A program made the translations under genes and the position numbers. The notes beneath the pieces were generated by a model, which worked only from the letters and a program-made list of their open reading frames with translations, did not search any database and was not told where the DNA came from. Below, in pieces: positions 13,041 through 26,800 of a stretch of 64,000 nt of DNA. Within the stretch, counting starts at the first letter, position 1. Each line of letters opens with the position of its first letter. The DNA comes from Atrichornis clamosus (lineage: Eukaryota; Chordata; Aves; Passeriformes; Menuridae), in the NCBI GenBank assembly GCA_013400975.1, contig WBMZ01005327.1, forward strand, positions 1 to 64,000, written 5' to 3'.

Positions 13041-16000
13041 TGTACCTGTGTTGGGTCAGCAGTAAAAAACAATAAACATCCTCCCCTCAGCCCAAGGAAA
13101 TTCTCTGAGTGTCGGAGGCTTTCCAGAAGCCCCAGGACGAGTCCTCCTCTCCCGAGATATTTGTGTGGGCATGGAGGGTGTGTTAGCACAAAGCCCAGAA
13201 AGCAGCTGCAGCTTGCCAACTCTGACATGTCAACACACACCTCGGGCCGGGAAAGTGGGAGATTGAATGCTGCTGCCATCCACAATTAGGGAGAGACAGT
13301 TGCTGACAGCTGGTTCAGACCCCACAGCTAAAGGAGAGCAGGAAGGAATCCCTTCCCCCGTGGGCAGCTTTACACCTCCCTCTTCCCTGCCATTCCCATC
13401 AGCTCCCAGAAAACCAGACCTTGTGGCAACTCTGTGCTCTCCCTTGTATTTCCACTGAGTCTCTTGGATAAAGGGAGGAGAAAACAGGGAATGCATGAAG
13501 AGAAGGAACAGGTAAAGTCAGAGGGGAAAGCAAGAGTTTGAAGGAGGAACGAGCTGAAAAGGGGCAAGAAATAATTCATCTTGTGATGCATTCTTCCCAA
13601 GCCTTATATGTGCCTCTAGACACATTAAGCCAACTGATCCCCACCTCGCTCATGTTTCCTTCTCTGCCTCACATAACATGGAATTTTGTCTTTCTGAGCC
13701 GTGTCCCACCATTCCCGGTGCTGAGACTGGACACCACAGCAGGCAGGCCAGCTCGAGCAGCAGAGAGCAGGTTCTCAAAATCCACCCCTCACATCAGATG
13801 TCCCACCACTGCTTCCAGAATTTCACCCCAAGTCAGAGTTATGTGTTTCCTGACTCAGCTGTGAGATTTAGGAACAGGAATTCCTCGCTGTGAGTGAACG
13901 ACTGTTTGCATTTAGAGTGTGAAAACACACATGCACTCTTGTCAAGTTGGCTGTGGATCTGAATTATACAGTCGTATACATCTCAATACACTTACGGGAG
14001 AAATATTGTTTATAAATGATAATCGGCTGTTTATAAAAAGCCAGCAGTAATAATGAAATAATTTGCAGTCCTGCACAAGGACAGGCACAGATTGACCAGG
14101 TGAGCTATGTAGGTCAGCTTCCCCTATGGTTCCCAAGCCCTATGAGCTGGTTGTGGTGTTCAGAACTTAAATAGGAATCTTTATCCAGCTCTCCATAGTT
14201 GGATAGTGCATATGGACATGGAGAAAGAGTCAGAGCCACTGCACAGAGCTCTGTGTTTCATCTAAATCCACAGCCTTCCCTCTGACTTAAGTGCTGAATA
14301 TGGAATCTTGTGAAAAACTGCTGGTATAAATGTGGTTTGGAAAGAGAAATGTTCCAATACTTGGATATTATTATTTGGATCATATATATTTTATGAAATA
14401 CTTTTGGCATCACTTTTAAGGACTAGGCCCTCTGCAGTACTTTGACATCTGCAACCAGTGCAGCACAAGGGAACGTACGTGACCTGAAAACATTTAGTGC
14501 TCAGTGCACAAGAGAAAGATTACTGAGATCCACAGATGTAGGCATGGAGCACCCTTTTAGACACCCTGAGGTGGCCACATGCTCGTGGGACTGGCAGATA
14601 AAACACAAACTTTATCTGAGACCGACGTCTTCTAGAGAGGCAGTTAAGGGATGAGCAGGATACAACAGAAACACATCTAAGATGTCCAGAATCACTCATT
14701 TATTATTGCTTCAAACTATATAGTATTATGAAAGTTCTGTTAGACAGACTTTCTTTTTTCAGCTGGGAAAATATTACTGGATAGAAAGTAAAATGAAATT
14801 AATTGGCACCCCCATGTTTCCTTAGGAAGGGTACCTCCTGTTGCAGGTTCCAATAACATTAACTCAAATTCCAGCATGGTCTGGAGCATGCTGAGGAAGC
14901 CAGTGCTGACATTCTAGTTCTGCTCTTGGTGAGCTTTTAAACTTTGGACAAATCAATTAAACTCCAAAGAAATATGTCTTCTTCTGCACTTTTTGTGCCA
15001 TAAAACATAACTCAAACATTTGAAGGATGCAGGAGGGCCCTGAAGTGCCACACTGGTCTGATAAGGAGCAAAAGTGTGTTGTCAGTTGGATTTTTCCAGG
15101 GCAGGTTGTCATCCTGATTGAAAATTAGCCAGAAATGGGAAGAACAATTTTTAACTTTCATAAGCTGTTTTTTAAAACATGCTTTAGTCTCTTAGCGGCA
15201 GGTATTCAGCGTCCCCATTTCTTTTCTTTCACACTTGGACAGTAAGTGGGGCAAATCAGCCAAGGCTGGGCTGCAACAAAGAGCTGCCTCATTCACTGTC
15301 CTCTAAATCTCAATCCTGCTTGGGTTCAGTGATGTGATCCCCAGAGGCAATTTCTGGTTTTCTTGGGGGAAGGGCACAAAAATACTATTTCACAACTCCC
15401 ACAAAAATCCAGCTCAGCTTTCTGTTGCCAAGCGACATCACGGTTTTACAGCAGATCCAGCTGCTGAAGTTACTAAGCAACGTCTTTCCCATCAAGTCGT
15501 GCACTGGAAAATCATCACATGTTTACTAACTCTCATGATGGATGATGGTTTCCCTCCCAGATCTTGGTATTTGCTCGTCTAGAATTTGTGAGAAAGCAAG
15601 GGCTGAAGGGCTGTCCTAGGGCAGTCATTCTAGCAGATCTCTATGATATTGTTGGAATAGGCAGAAATTAAGAATGGTTTTGCACTAGTTACATCAAAAC
15701 CAGATAAAAATAAAATCCTGAACAGCTCTCCTTTCTTCTCTTTCCCGTGGGAATAGCTGCTGTGTAATAATATGCTCAGTGCTTCAGCAGAGCTTTGCAA
15801 TACTTTATATGTAGCATCAATCATGTGAAAGTCAGGAACATAAAACATTTGGTCTTATTTTGGCAGTATTTATACCATAAAGTAAAATGACCTCAAACTA
15901 AATTGTCTTATATAAATACATTAGGTAGCACATGTTCAATATATAAGAAGCTAACATATCTGAGCAGTGTGTGGTTGGTAAGTATACCAAATACTGTATA

Positions 16001-18279
16001 TACTGGGATTAAATTTGATCACTCATGACAAATTATTTGGATCTTACTGAAATACCTAACTTATTAACCCACTGCATAGCTTACCTTTAAGTCTGAGCTG
16101 TGTTTTCCCCTTGTTTGAGTCTTCAGTCCTCCTGGGTTAAATCCTCTTTTGATCAAGAAAAGACAGTCTCTCCCTGGATGAGCAAGAAGTGTGGATGAGG
16201 AACCACAGGGGCAGATCCAGCAAACAACTGTAAAGCAGCTCAATGTGAGTTCTTCTTCTCCCACCAGTTCTATCAAAAAATCAAAGAGAATAGAGACATC
16301 AGAGCATGTGGAATGCTCTCACAGTTGATGGTTTACACTTCATTCTGGAACAGAGCAGAGCAGCACCTGCATAGGTGGGAACAGCTTGGAGTTTGGGGTA
16401 GCTGGGATAGGACCTGAGGGAATCGTAATTTAGACACAAGAGTGGGTCAGAAAAGTGCCCCAAAGATACAGTGCCACTGCTGTCAGTCAGTGTCATCGTA
16501 GGCCCAGAGATCAGAGCACAGGGTGGCCGTGTGTTGGGGTGTGTCACTCCCCTCGTTTCACAGGGCTCGTGGAGTTTCCTGTGTGGCTTTGCAAACCTTA
16601 CACATCTTAGCCAAGCAGAGGGATCCTCCTTTGCACATGTGTTGATAAAAACACACAATCAGAAATCATTATGTACTCCCAGAAGGTCGTTTTCCTCAAA
16701 GTTTGTGCCAGACAATGGTTTTGCAAGGCAGCTTCTTCACTTTCACTTTGTGGCATTTTCTGGCCTTAGCTTAGAAATGGAATAGCTCCAAATATGAGTT
16801 CAGTTTGTCTTTATGAGGAAATAATGCAGCTAGCAGAAGTGAGAATGTACTGCCAGGCTTGTGTTTTCCTGAGCTCCCACAGGATCCCTGCACTTAAATT
16901 CATGGCAGAGAGCCTAACCAAAAAACATTGCATAATTTGTTGTCTATAAGACAATCAATTGTGCAATGCTCTAGCTTTGTTTTTTGAGGAAGAGCACACC
17001 AAAATTTTGATTTGATGAACTTCAGATTTTCTGGATTCTGTATTGGGCTGGGGAGACCAAAGAATGCTGGATCACCAACTTCACAAAAGAAAGATTTAAA
17101 AGGCAGGGCTACTCATGTAGCCCTTGATCTTGCAACTGTGCATTCCAGCTCTTCACAAGCTTTATGTTTCCAAGTCAGGAGTCTGCAGACCAAGAGTTTG
17201 TGGAACAAAAGTCAGCAGACAACATATTGCTGCCCTATGAAACCCTGCCGTTTATTCACGCCAGATACGACTTTTCCGTGCTAGATTCAATAATGCTGCC
17301 TTGCACTCTTCGAGGTGCAATAAACCCACAGTGGACCATTCCTTTGGTTTGTGGCACCAAAAAGCTCCACTGGTGTTTGCAGAAACTCGTTAATCCCTTG
17401 GAGCTGCTACTAATGACGAATACACTCCTCTGTCACCAGCTGTGTTTCTGAGCACCCGTTTGTGGAAGCATCGCTGGAACGGACAATCAGAATTAATGAC
17501 AACAATTAGCTCGCCCATAAACCAGTACTTCTTGCAACATCACATTTCAAAGGGTTCTTGTCATGTCTCCACCCTTCAGGATGATTAAATGGGAAATTAT
17601 TTCACCATAACGTGAACGGGCACATCAACATTTGCTAGCAGGTATTTCTGACAGCTTTCAAGGGTAGTGTGAGAAAATGAAAGATGGACTTAAACACATC
17701 ACAAAATGCAGAATAGATATTCCCCTCAATACTAATTTTCCCCTGAAAACCACACAGGCATAACTTCAATGTATGGCTGACACAGTTTTCACTGAACAGT
17801 TTTTGCAGTGCAAGAAGCATTGCTTAATACCCCAAGCCAAGAAACAGCAGAAGTGAAATATGTTTGAACCAAAATGGACATTCTCTAGGGTTGCTTTTCC
17901 GAAAAACATTACTCCTGGATTTATGACATGCAGAGCCACAGCAGCCTGGCAGGAGCAGGGGGAGGCCGGGCTGAGGAGGTGTAGCTTGTTTTCTTTCTCG
18001 CCTGGGGTGGAGGCAAGCTGGTTGTTGAGCAGGTTATGAAGGTGGGTCCCGGAGAGGAAGCCTGCATTTCATGAGTCTGAGGAGAAGTCGGAGGAAAATA
18101 AGGTGAAAACTGGTGAGGTGAAGATAGAAGGAATGGTTTGAAGATATGCTCTAAAAGCATCAGTGAAGCCAGAGGTGCCAGATTAATCCTGCAATGTAAG
18201 TGCAATGTTAAACACCCTCTTCTTCACTTTCAGGAAAGCAGTTGCTCAGCTCAAAAGTCTCTACAGGCTGAACTGACCA

Positions 18280-18880
18280 ATTTGGTACCAGTGAGCTGGT
18301 TTTGAGATAGGTTGTGTTAAAATAATTTTAATAATGACATGTAAGTTGTAAAAGATACTATGGAAAGGTGATGACAATTATCTTTTGGCTAAGCTATGTT
18401 TATTTAACGGATGGATTTTTAGCATGTTTTTAATGCTTATTTGAAGTTCTATACATATGATAAAGCGCTTGTAGTTTGCAACCTAAGTGATGCTTGCGCA
18501 TTGAATGATTTAGAAATAATGTATGTAAAAATGATTACAGCAACACTGTAATCTAGAAAGTTATCTTAGTGCTCTGCAATCTAATTCACACATTATTATG
18601 ACTATCACTTGTTTCATTATTGGAGAATCGGTAACGTCTTTATTTCCTGTTTATGACTTTTATCTTCATTATTAAGCAGATGGCAATGTGAGAATTGTGT
18701 GAAAATTGTGCAATGTCATGCTCTAGGGAAAGAAAAGAGTGAGTAGACAGTATGATACGATGTGTTAGTGGAGACTTGTGATAGCTGGCACTTTTGCTGT
18801 GCTCTCGTCGTTTTCTACTTCGATTCCTTGTGCATTTTAATAAAAAACTGTAAATAAAGTATTGTTTTCCTTCAACTCAA
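18280..18880 (+). other. AT-rich ORF-poor block ending in two AATAAA hexamers
   Basis: This lies in the longest stretch of the window without an open frame of 60 codons (about 18206-19812). It ends with AATAAA at 18839-18844 and 18853-18858, both on the + strand. The composition would suit a 3' UTR or non-coding transcript end, or simply AT-rich intron that holds the hexamer by chance. No upstream coding region can be linked to it. Confidence 0.25.
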
Positions 18881-20814
18881 TATTACAAATTTGGCCTCTA
18901 CTGGCAGTTGCTGTTCTTAACAGTCAGTACAGCTGAGCTGGTGCAGAAATATTGGGAGCATATTATGCACTGGAGTGAAGTTACTCCAAAATAAGTAGGA
19001 CAACATTATGGCATACACTGGCTAATCTATTTAAGAACTTGATAAGCAAAATTTGCATTTTGCACAATTGATATACAGGATCCCACCCCAATTAACTAAA
19101 CAACTCCATGGGGACTTGGGTTCGTTCATTCCACAGTTTATGTTATTACTGCAAGTGCTTGTGAGGGGACAGTTTAGAGAGCTTTAAATTTCCAAGTGTT
19201 TCCACATGTTGTCTGTGGGAACAGAAAATGACTTGGGAAGAGAAAATCTGGGTAGGTCAGTGGAACAAAAATGCCCCTATATTCACTCTTAGGGAATTGT
19301 GCTGGCTGTTGAGGGAAGCATATTGCTATAGGGAAGTTATTCCTTCCCCCCTCTGCATTTAAACCTTAGTCAGCAGCTCTAACAGTGTGAGAATGCTTTA
19401 TTATATCAATATATACTTAAAATACTGTAATCTTAATCTGGTGTCTTGGAACATTTCACTGAACTAAGCCTGGACAGATTTGTGTGTGTACATTTCTCCA
19501 TGATGGAGTACTTCATATTTGGGGAACAGTGAATTTGAAAATGTTACATAGAGTCTTCAGTGTAGCTCAGAACTGTTTCAAAGCAGGAGAGGATTTGGCA
19601 GTAATCTCAGTAGATAAAACCTCACATTGCTAATTAATCACTAAAAGTGCAGTCCTGGCCCCCGTGATTTCAACAGGAGCAAGTTCAAGCACTGCTGTAT
19701 CCCCTGCAGACAATCAAGTTTAAACAGAACAGAGCTTAGGAGCACGACACCAAACATCTCTCTCTCCCTCCAAGCCTCCCGTGAAGAAAAATAATATTTC
19801 AAGTTTTAAAAAATGTACTGCAGTAATAAAGTAACAACATTCCTTAAAGCTTGTATGGTTTTTTTGGCATTCAAAGTGCAATCTCTCTTTTACAGCCTGA
19901 CTTTAATGGATCTTTTCTTGACATATGCAGCAGACCAACCCCAAATTCTTGGGGAAAATAACCCTGAAGAGACTGTAATTTTCACCTATTCAGTAATACA
20001 ATAAAAACAGTGAATTTAATTGCATGAGCCCCCAAATAAAATATCTAGAACAAGTGAACGTCTATAAATTAACCCCTGTTGTGGACTTTTGCTATTGAGT
20101 ATCCTTTTCAAAAAATATAGAAATGAACGATGCCTGGGGAGGCACTTAATTCTAGAACTGCTCAGAGGATTTTTTTGAAATTAAATAATTAGAGCTGAAC
20201 TAGTATAAAACCAAGAGTAATTATGGTACGCAGATCCTGTTTAGTCTAAAGAATGTGTTTAGAACATAACATTGTAACAAAATAATGCCTAAGAAAAGCA
20301 GGGAATGATGCCAGTGATAAGGATAAAAAATCCATTTACTCTTTCTCTGAGTGCATCTATTGAAAATGGTTTTTTTCAGTGATGATCAGGTTTAACATCG
20401 TGGTTCTGACAATGTGAGCATGCAGCTTGGCCCAGGAACTCCAAGAAATACAAGGGGTTTGAATACAGTTAAGACAATAAGGTTTTCCTGTGGTTTGTCC
20501 ATCCAAAGTAACATTGGCAAGGAACATGTCTTTCTTCTCAAATGACATGGGATAATGCAGAAACAGAGTAACAAAGCTGAGTTTCAAGGAGTGTCCTTCA
20601 GCATAAGTGGAGCCAGTGTAGGGAAGACAGCAAAGAGACATTAGGAATTAAACACATTAGGAGTTTATGACTTAGCATCATCATAAAACTGAATGTCAGG
20701 AGGGGCAGCTGACAGGGTGACAGTCCTCCAAAATTTCTAGGAGTTTTTTGTTGTTGTTGTTTTATTTTGGTTTGGTTTTTTCACAGAAGATTTAGAGCCT
20801 TTTGTTTTTTCCAG

Positions 20815-20859
20815 TGATCCTTCTTTGATTGCTGTGTGATACTGGACACCAGCATCAAG
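20815..20859 (+). other. TACC2: TACC2 5' UTR portion of the start exon
   Basis: A pyrimidine-rich acceptor, TTTGTTTTTTCCAG, ends at 20814, leaving 45 nt of leader before the ATG. A second acceptor (TTTTTTCACAG, ending 20786) would give a leader of 73 nt. The choice is a judgement on polypyrimidine quality. An upstream non-coding exon is implied but not located. Confidence 0.55.
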
Positions 20860-20892
20860 ATGGGCAATGAGAACAGCAGTGCAGAGAATGAG
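20860..20892 (+). CDS. TACC2: TACC2 coding exon 1 (start exon, 11 codons)
   Basis: It encodes MGNENSSAENE and ends at the strong donor GAG|GTGAGT in phase 0. The start has a good context, with A at -3 and G at +4. Human TACC2 long isoforms begin MGNENSTSDNQ (remembered), so seven of eleven positions agree, including the first six. The first residues also fit the PROSITE N-myristoylation pattern, with Gly2, a permitted residue at position 3 and Ser6. TACC proteins bind the ch-TOG/XMAP215 microtubule polymerase and work at centrosomes and microtubule plus ends through a C-terminal coiled coil that lies beyond this window. Such a short exon cannot be proven alone; support comes from phase agreement with the next exon. 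Confidence 0.85.
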
Positions 20893-23800
20893 GTGAGTGG
20901 GGCAGTACAATTGCATTTTCCTTCCCTCCCAGCCTAAAGCAAACGTTACCGATTTGGTTCCACGGGCCACTTACCCCACATTTATCTCCTGCTCCCCGTT
21001 ACCCTCATATTTAAGTCTCATTACTGGTAATTGAAAGCAACTTGGTATGTTTTTTCCCTTGGCAATGACAGTGCTCCAAAGCACCAGGGCAGTGTGCCGC
21101 TGGCTGTTCCCTGGGGGACGGGATCTCTGGAGGATCCCCACGGGGGGAGCAGGGCCAGCTCATCCCAGCACCCCGGCCTGGGAGCGGGGCAGCCATGGGG
21201 AGCTGGGGCAGTGCCAGCCCCAGGCACCAGGCCCATCCCTGAGGAGAGGGACGGGCCCAGCGTGTCAGTGTGCGGGTCAGCCCGGCTCAGGGGCAGGTGG
21301 GGTGGATATTGGATATTGCCGTAGGATATTGGCTGTGGTGGAACGGGACAATATCCTACGGCATCACAGGGGGTGGCACCCCTGGGAAAACTGAAACAAG
21401 GTCCTGGGCCATGGGCAGGGTGGGGGGGAGCCCTGAGAGCGGGGCAGTGCCTGTGGTGGCCTCAGAGTCCTGGCAAACAGCAGCTTCTCCTGGTCCAGAA
21501 ACGACCTTGCAGCGCCTGTGTCCCAATCCAGGACTTTACACCCATGTTCCAAGGGTGTGTTGTTAATGCACGTTGACGTTTGGTGATTTATGTTTAGATT
21601 TTTGAAATGCAGGGAATGAAATGCTATGGCTAGAGGTGTGCAATTGCATTAGAAGTTACTCTGCTGATGTAAGTTTGAATAAAAGGTGTAATTCATTAAT
21701 TTCAAGAATTAAAATGCCAGGATATATTTTATACTCTCCTCTTCCATACGTTATGGTAACTGCTAAAATGCACTAGGATTCATTTTGCTTCCCCTTCAGG
21801 TCTCAGCAGATCTGCTGTAGCTTGTGCATTGCAAAGTGAACCCTCAAGGCAATCAGTATTATGAGAGTTACAGACTTTTTCATAAATAATTCTTAGGAGA
21901 AAGACCTTCCATAATTCTTGGTTATTCTGGACAAATTGTACTGTTAGTCCAAGATTTGCTCCCAACTTTTTTAAGGGTTTGGGAAGAGTGGAACATGTTA
22001 ATTCCTATACATAAGTAATGAGAATTCCAAACTCTGGAAGTTTTTGGAAGTCAAATATATTCGTTCAGGACTCATCCTGAGGCTGAGAGGACTTTACTTT
22101 AAAGCTATTGAATTTATTAAGAAATGTAGTTAAAAACTCTTGTAATAAGGAAAGGAAGTTTCTCGTCTCCGTTTCAGACTGTAAACATCAAAAGAAAAGA
22201 CAACTCACCGTCCTCAAAGAAAACCCCCAAAAACCAACAACAAAAAACCCAAAGCAAAACGAAATATCCTAGGAATCCAAATTATTTTTAAAAATACTGT
22301 TAACAAAGAAATAACAAGAAGTGGCAATAAAATTTAAATATTTTGATTTTCAGTCAGAAATTCCCCAATGCAAATAAAGCCATCCATATACCACCAAGCC
22401 AAGGAGCACAGCAGGTAGTGGATGATGAAACTGGTTTGCATGGTTTGCATTCACAATGTTAGCACCAGGCTTGGCTGCTCTTTTTCTCCTGCATCTGCTT
22501 CTGGCTTTTGGGGTTTGTGACACTGGCTGCAAATTTGCGAGGCAGCTACATTTAAGTTTTCAGCAAGTTGTAAAAAAAAAAAAAATCTGTTTTCTTTTAA
22601 CTTTTTTCTTTAGTAGCAACCTATGCTTTAGAGAAACAGCCTGTACTTGACCCCCTTTGCTGGCTGCCTTTCCTTCCAACTCTAACACCATTAAAATAGC
22701 TCAGTTGGTGTTGTTCTTCTGCTCAGAACCAGTTGATCTGAGTTGTTTTTGTTTATGTGTTTATCAGAGAACACCACTGCCCAGCTCCAGCTCTCAGTGA
22801 GTCATTTGGAAGCCCTACACATGGTTTGCATTAAAGCTGGGAGAGCCTGTGCTAAGTTTAGAACTTGTTTAACGAGTGGGAAGATGTGGGGAATAAACGT
22901 GCTACTATGAAGGATGCAGTAGACACTTAAAGTAAATACCCAATCTGTCTGGTAAGGACCAGCCTCTGAGGAAAATATCATTAAATTTAGTGGAAATTAA
23001 CAAAGATAATGCTTGGATTGAACAAGGCTAGGGCCAGCAGTATATTTAGCAAAGTGATTTTACATATATTAACCATGTTTTGCTGCAAAGCACACAAAAT
23101 CCAAACTGCTGAAAGATTTTAGGATTGTGCTGTGCCCTATTACAGTGGCAAGGCTTGTTTCCAAACAAGGGTCCCTGTCAGTGGCACAGCTTGTTGGGCT
23201 TATGCTGAATTAAATATAAGCTATTTTTAGGATGCATTTTCCTTGAAAAGTGAAACTCCACATGAAGAGAAAGGCCTTTAAATTGAGAAAGAAACAATCG
23301 GGAAGAACAGATATTTTGACCCAGTTTGATGCTTGAGATCCAGCCTTTAGCAGGGAAAATACAGGTGAAGTAATGGAAGTGTTCTTTACTGGGAAGCTGT
23401 GGAAAGTACTGCAGTTTTTGGAACTGCGGAAGGTTTCAGCTGTTGTGCTTCCCATTAGACACATCTTTCTTCATCCACCCAAATGCACTGGGTATTATGG
23501 AGGAATGGCAAGCTGTGTCGTCTTTTCCTTGACTTTTCTGGATTGCCAAATGTCCAAAAATCATCTACATGACCTTAATAAAAAGAAAGCACTTTTCCAC
23601 AGACACTGATGTATCTATGCACTTCCTCTGCCCCACACCTCTGGATAGTCTGGGCTCTGGTGCCAGCTAATAAAGCCACACTTAGAAATGAGACCAAGCT
23701 GAGCAGGACCGACAAATCTGCTCCCTAGAAAGTCTGACAGAGTGAGGCACATGGTGTCTGTGATGCAGAGTGATCCCAGCATGTTATCTCTGCAGCCTTG

Positions 23801-26800
23801 TCCACGCTGCTCCAGGGGGCTGTGCAGTGAGCTCAGGGACCAGCTCCCAAAGTGGCTGCATATTACAGGATTATTATTGACTTCCCTGACTGCTTTTTAT
23901 CTTGGTCTCCCATCTGCTAGGATTATGCCATTACCAGGGCATCTTTGCCCTCATTTTAAAGGCACGGGTGGAGGATGTTAAGAACAGAAGGAGTGCTCTA
24001 TCATTGGAAACATGAGCACAACATTTTCTAAAGCTTGAATAGTCTGTATTTTCTAATATGGAATAATTTTAACTCTTGTTTTTAATTCTTGTCCCTCAGA
24101 GTTCTGAAGAGGAGCACTGTCATATTTCACAGCCTTTCTCATTATTACAGGAAAGTCAAAGTTACCTAATTGTAAAGCTCTTTGAAGGTGAAAACTGCTG
24201 CTGAATTGAAATTCTAGTAGTGCATCTTTTGCCCCAGAGTTGAAGAGGGAATTTCAAAGTCAGTTACACAGAAGTTATTTCTGTATATTTTGCTTTACAC
24301 TTTCTTCTTGTTTTTCTGAATAAGTAAGAAAGCAAACAAATCTGGTTATTCCACATCTATATTATTGTTAATTTCTCTTTAAACATATATCTTAATGTGT
24401 GGTTATCTTTTTGTTCTTGTCTTCTACTGTGAAATGTGTAAGACAGGCAACCCTTGCCAGAGGGGCAACAGCTTCTGAAGAGCCTGGTTGTTGTCTGAAG
24501 TGTCGTGCTGTGATCCTGCTTGGATTTCTCCATTTATCTGCTATGAACAAATCTGACTGCTCTGCATCCTGCAGTTAATATTCTGCACTATAACTTTTCC
24601 CATCTTTCAACTTATTAATGTCTCTCTGAGCTGCTGGCTGCTGTTAATTGGCATGGCTGTCCTGTCAGATCCCAGTGTTACGGGGATCAGCAGAGGATGC
24701 ACCGGGCACATCAGCAGCACTCTCCTGGCATTCAGCCTCCATTCCCACAGATGGTAACTGGGCAAATCCCTCTGAGCTCTGGGGCTCATACTGTGTGTTT
24801 ACATACTTTTTGAATAGTGCAGTAACATCTGTACACATGTTTATGTTCAACTGGGAACAAAAATGCATTCCCAATTTTCTGCACAATAATTTTGCCTATA
24901 GCATTTTAATGCATTATGCTGTTACTCTACACGGGCTCTTATTGTTGTGTCCACTGTGATTCACCACTTTTACTCTCTAAATTATAATTCTCTTTCATTT
25001 TTCCTTCCATTTCATCCACTGCACATCAGGATGTTGGTGGCAGTTGGCTGCAGACCAGTGTGGCCATTCCTGATGCTTACATAGTCCTAGCATCCCTCCA
25101 GTCACCACATTAATTAATTCTTTCTTCCAGTGATAATTACTACTGGTCCAATATTCTATGCTAAATAGTCTCAAGTATTTCTTTGAGTTTACATAAAAAG
25201 AACATTTCTCTGTTTTCAGAGAATTATATGTCATCTTATGCAAATACAGCAAATTCCGGGACACTTCTCACTGCAATGAATAATTATTATTCACATTATT
25301 ATTTACATCTTTCCTGTGAGTGAAGGAGGGGGGATGAAAGAAAAATAAAGATTCAAAGTTGTGGCAGAGTTCTTATTTTGAAAGTATAGTGAAAAGGAAG
25401 TTGGAAGACTATTCCTTCTCTTCTGAATTAATGGTGGAAACTTCCTTCACCTCTGTAAGGCCACCACCATTTCTCATGGGAGATGTAAATCTAAGGGTAG
25501 ACATGAAAAGGAAAAATACTTTATATTTGTAAAGTTCCTCTATAATTATTTGCTACATTTCGCCATTTAGGAATTGTGTGAAAATGTTGGACCTGCATTT
25601 TCCACAGCTGTGAAATTACTAGGCAGGCAAACACTGTTGGCTGCGAAGCACGACAGAGTTTGGAACTCAACTTGGAGAGTGTTCTCCTAAGAGTACTTCT
25701 TTTGAATCCAACTCCTCGAGTGTTTTATGGTAGGGCTGCTAAGGACCCCTCAGCAGAAAGCTGCTTTAGCTAAAACTATACTGACTGAAAATTGCAAGTT
25801 ATGTGATGATTTTTTTCCCCCCCAAGATCATCAACTTTGTTCTCTCTCCTGCTGTTATCTCATACACTTTCCTTGAGAAAATACTGTAGGCACTCACCAA
25901 ATGTCAGGAAAGGGACAAAGGAAAGTAAGCTGCAGCAAGACTAGTGAAGATACAAGGATAACCGAGAATTTTCCTTTGTGCACTGAACACAGATCACGTT
26001 AAACAGGTGGAAAGATGAAGTTCAAGAGCCATGAAGGAGTTACACAGCCATGCTTCATTTAGCTCAGTGCATATTCCTTAAACATAGCCAGGCTTCTCAA
26101 GTTGTTGAGGAGACACCTAGGATGACATTACAGGGATCTGAAGCTAAACAATTTACTGCCCTCGGTGGACTGCAAGAGTCATAAACACAAGCAGTGAAGC
26201 CTGAAGGTTTGAATTGCTCTTTCTGTGGCTGAGAGGAAGTTGTGTATTCTGTGAAAAAAGCTAAATCAAGGATAAGATGGTGACTATATATAAATATAAG
26301 TATTCACACACACACACCCCCCAGTGTTTATTTTTATGTTCACAGCCAGAGTCATTTCAGTAGGTGCTTCTCAGGAGGAAAAGCAACCCTTTAGCTCTAA
26401 GGAATGTACAATCAAAAGCTATAGTCAGGATTTTTCAAATACCATTGCTACCATATCACAGTTTGCTTTGCTTCTTGTATTTGTGAGAAGCAAGCTAAAT
26501 GAGGCTTCCACCAAATGCCAGTTTTTGCATTCCTGCCCCTCTGAAGGTTTTAATTAGAATAGGTATGAACTTAAAATTCTACTCCCACAAGAGACAAATA
26601 AACCATGCCAGGAGCAAAAGCAAATTACACCATTACTGATTAAAGAAAAAAAATCTACTGTAATTGCAAAATTCGGTATGGAATCTCCCTGAAGGATAGA
26701 ATCTGCTCTTCCTATCTGATCATGTCATAATTACATCCAACTGATTAAGTAGTCATGATATTTGGGAAAAAAACCAAGGAGTGGTCATGACAGGCATCCC

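Larger units (their letters stand above)
891..20786. other. Long non-coding stretch, presumed 5' intron or upstream DNA of TACC2
   Basis: About 20 kb of AT-rich DNA with only short random open frames, none longer than about 126 codons and none resembling a protein I recognise. It contains an AAAAT microsatellite (4061-4116), a TA/TG-rich patch near 12985-13040, and an AT-rich ORF-poor block with two AATAAA hexamers (18280-18880). If the CpG island at the window start is the TACC2 promoter, this is its first intron; otherwise it is partly intergenic. I see no tRNA, snoRNA or further mobile element that I can support. Confidence 0.5.
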
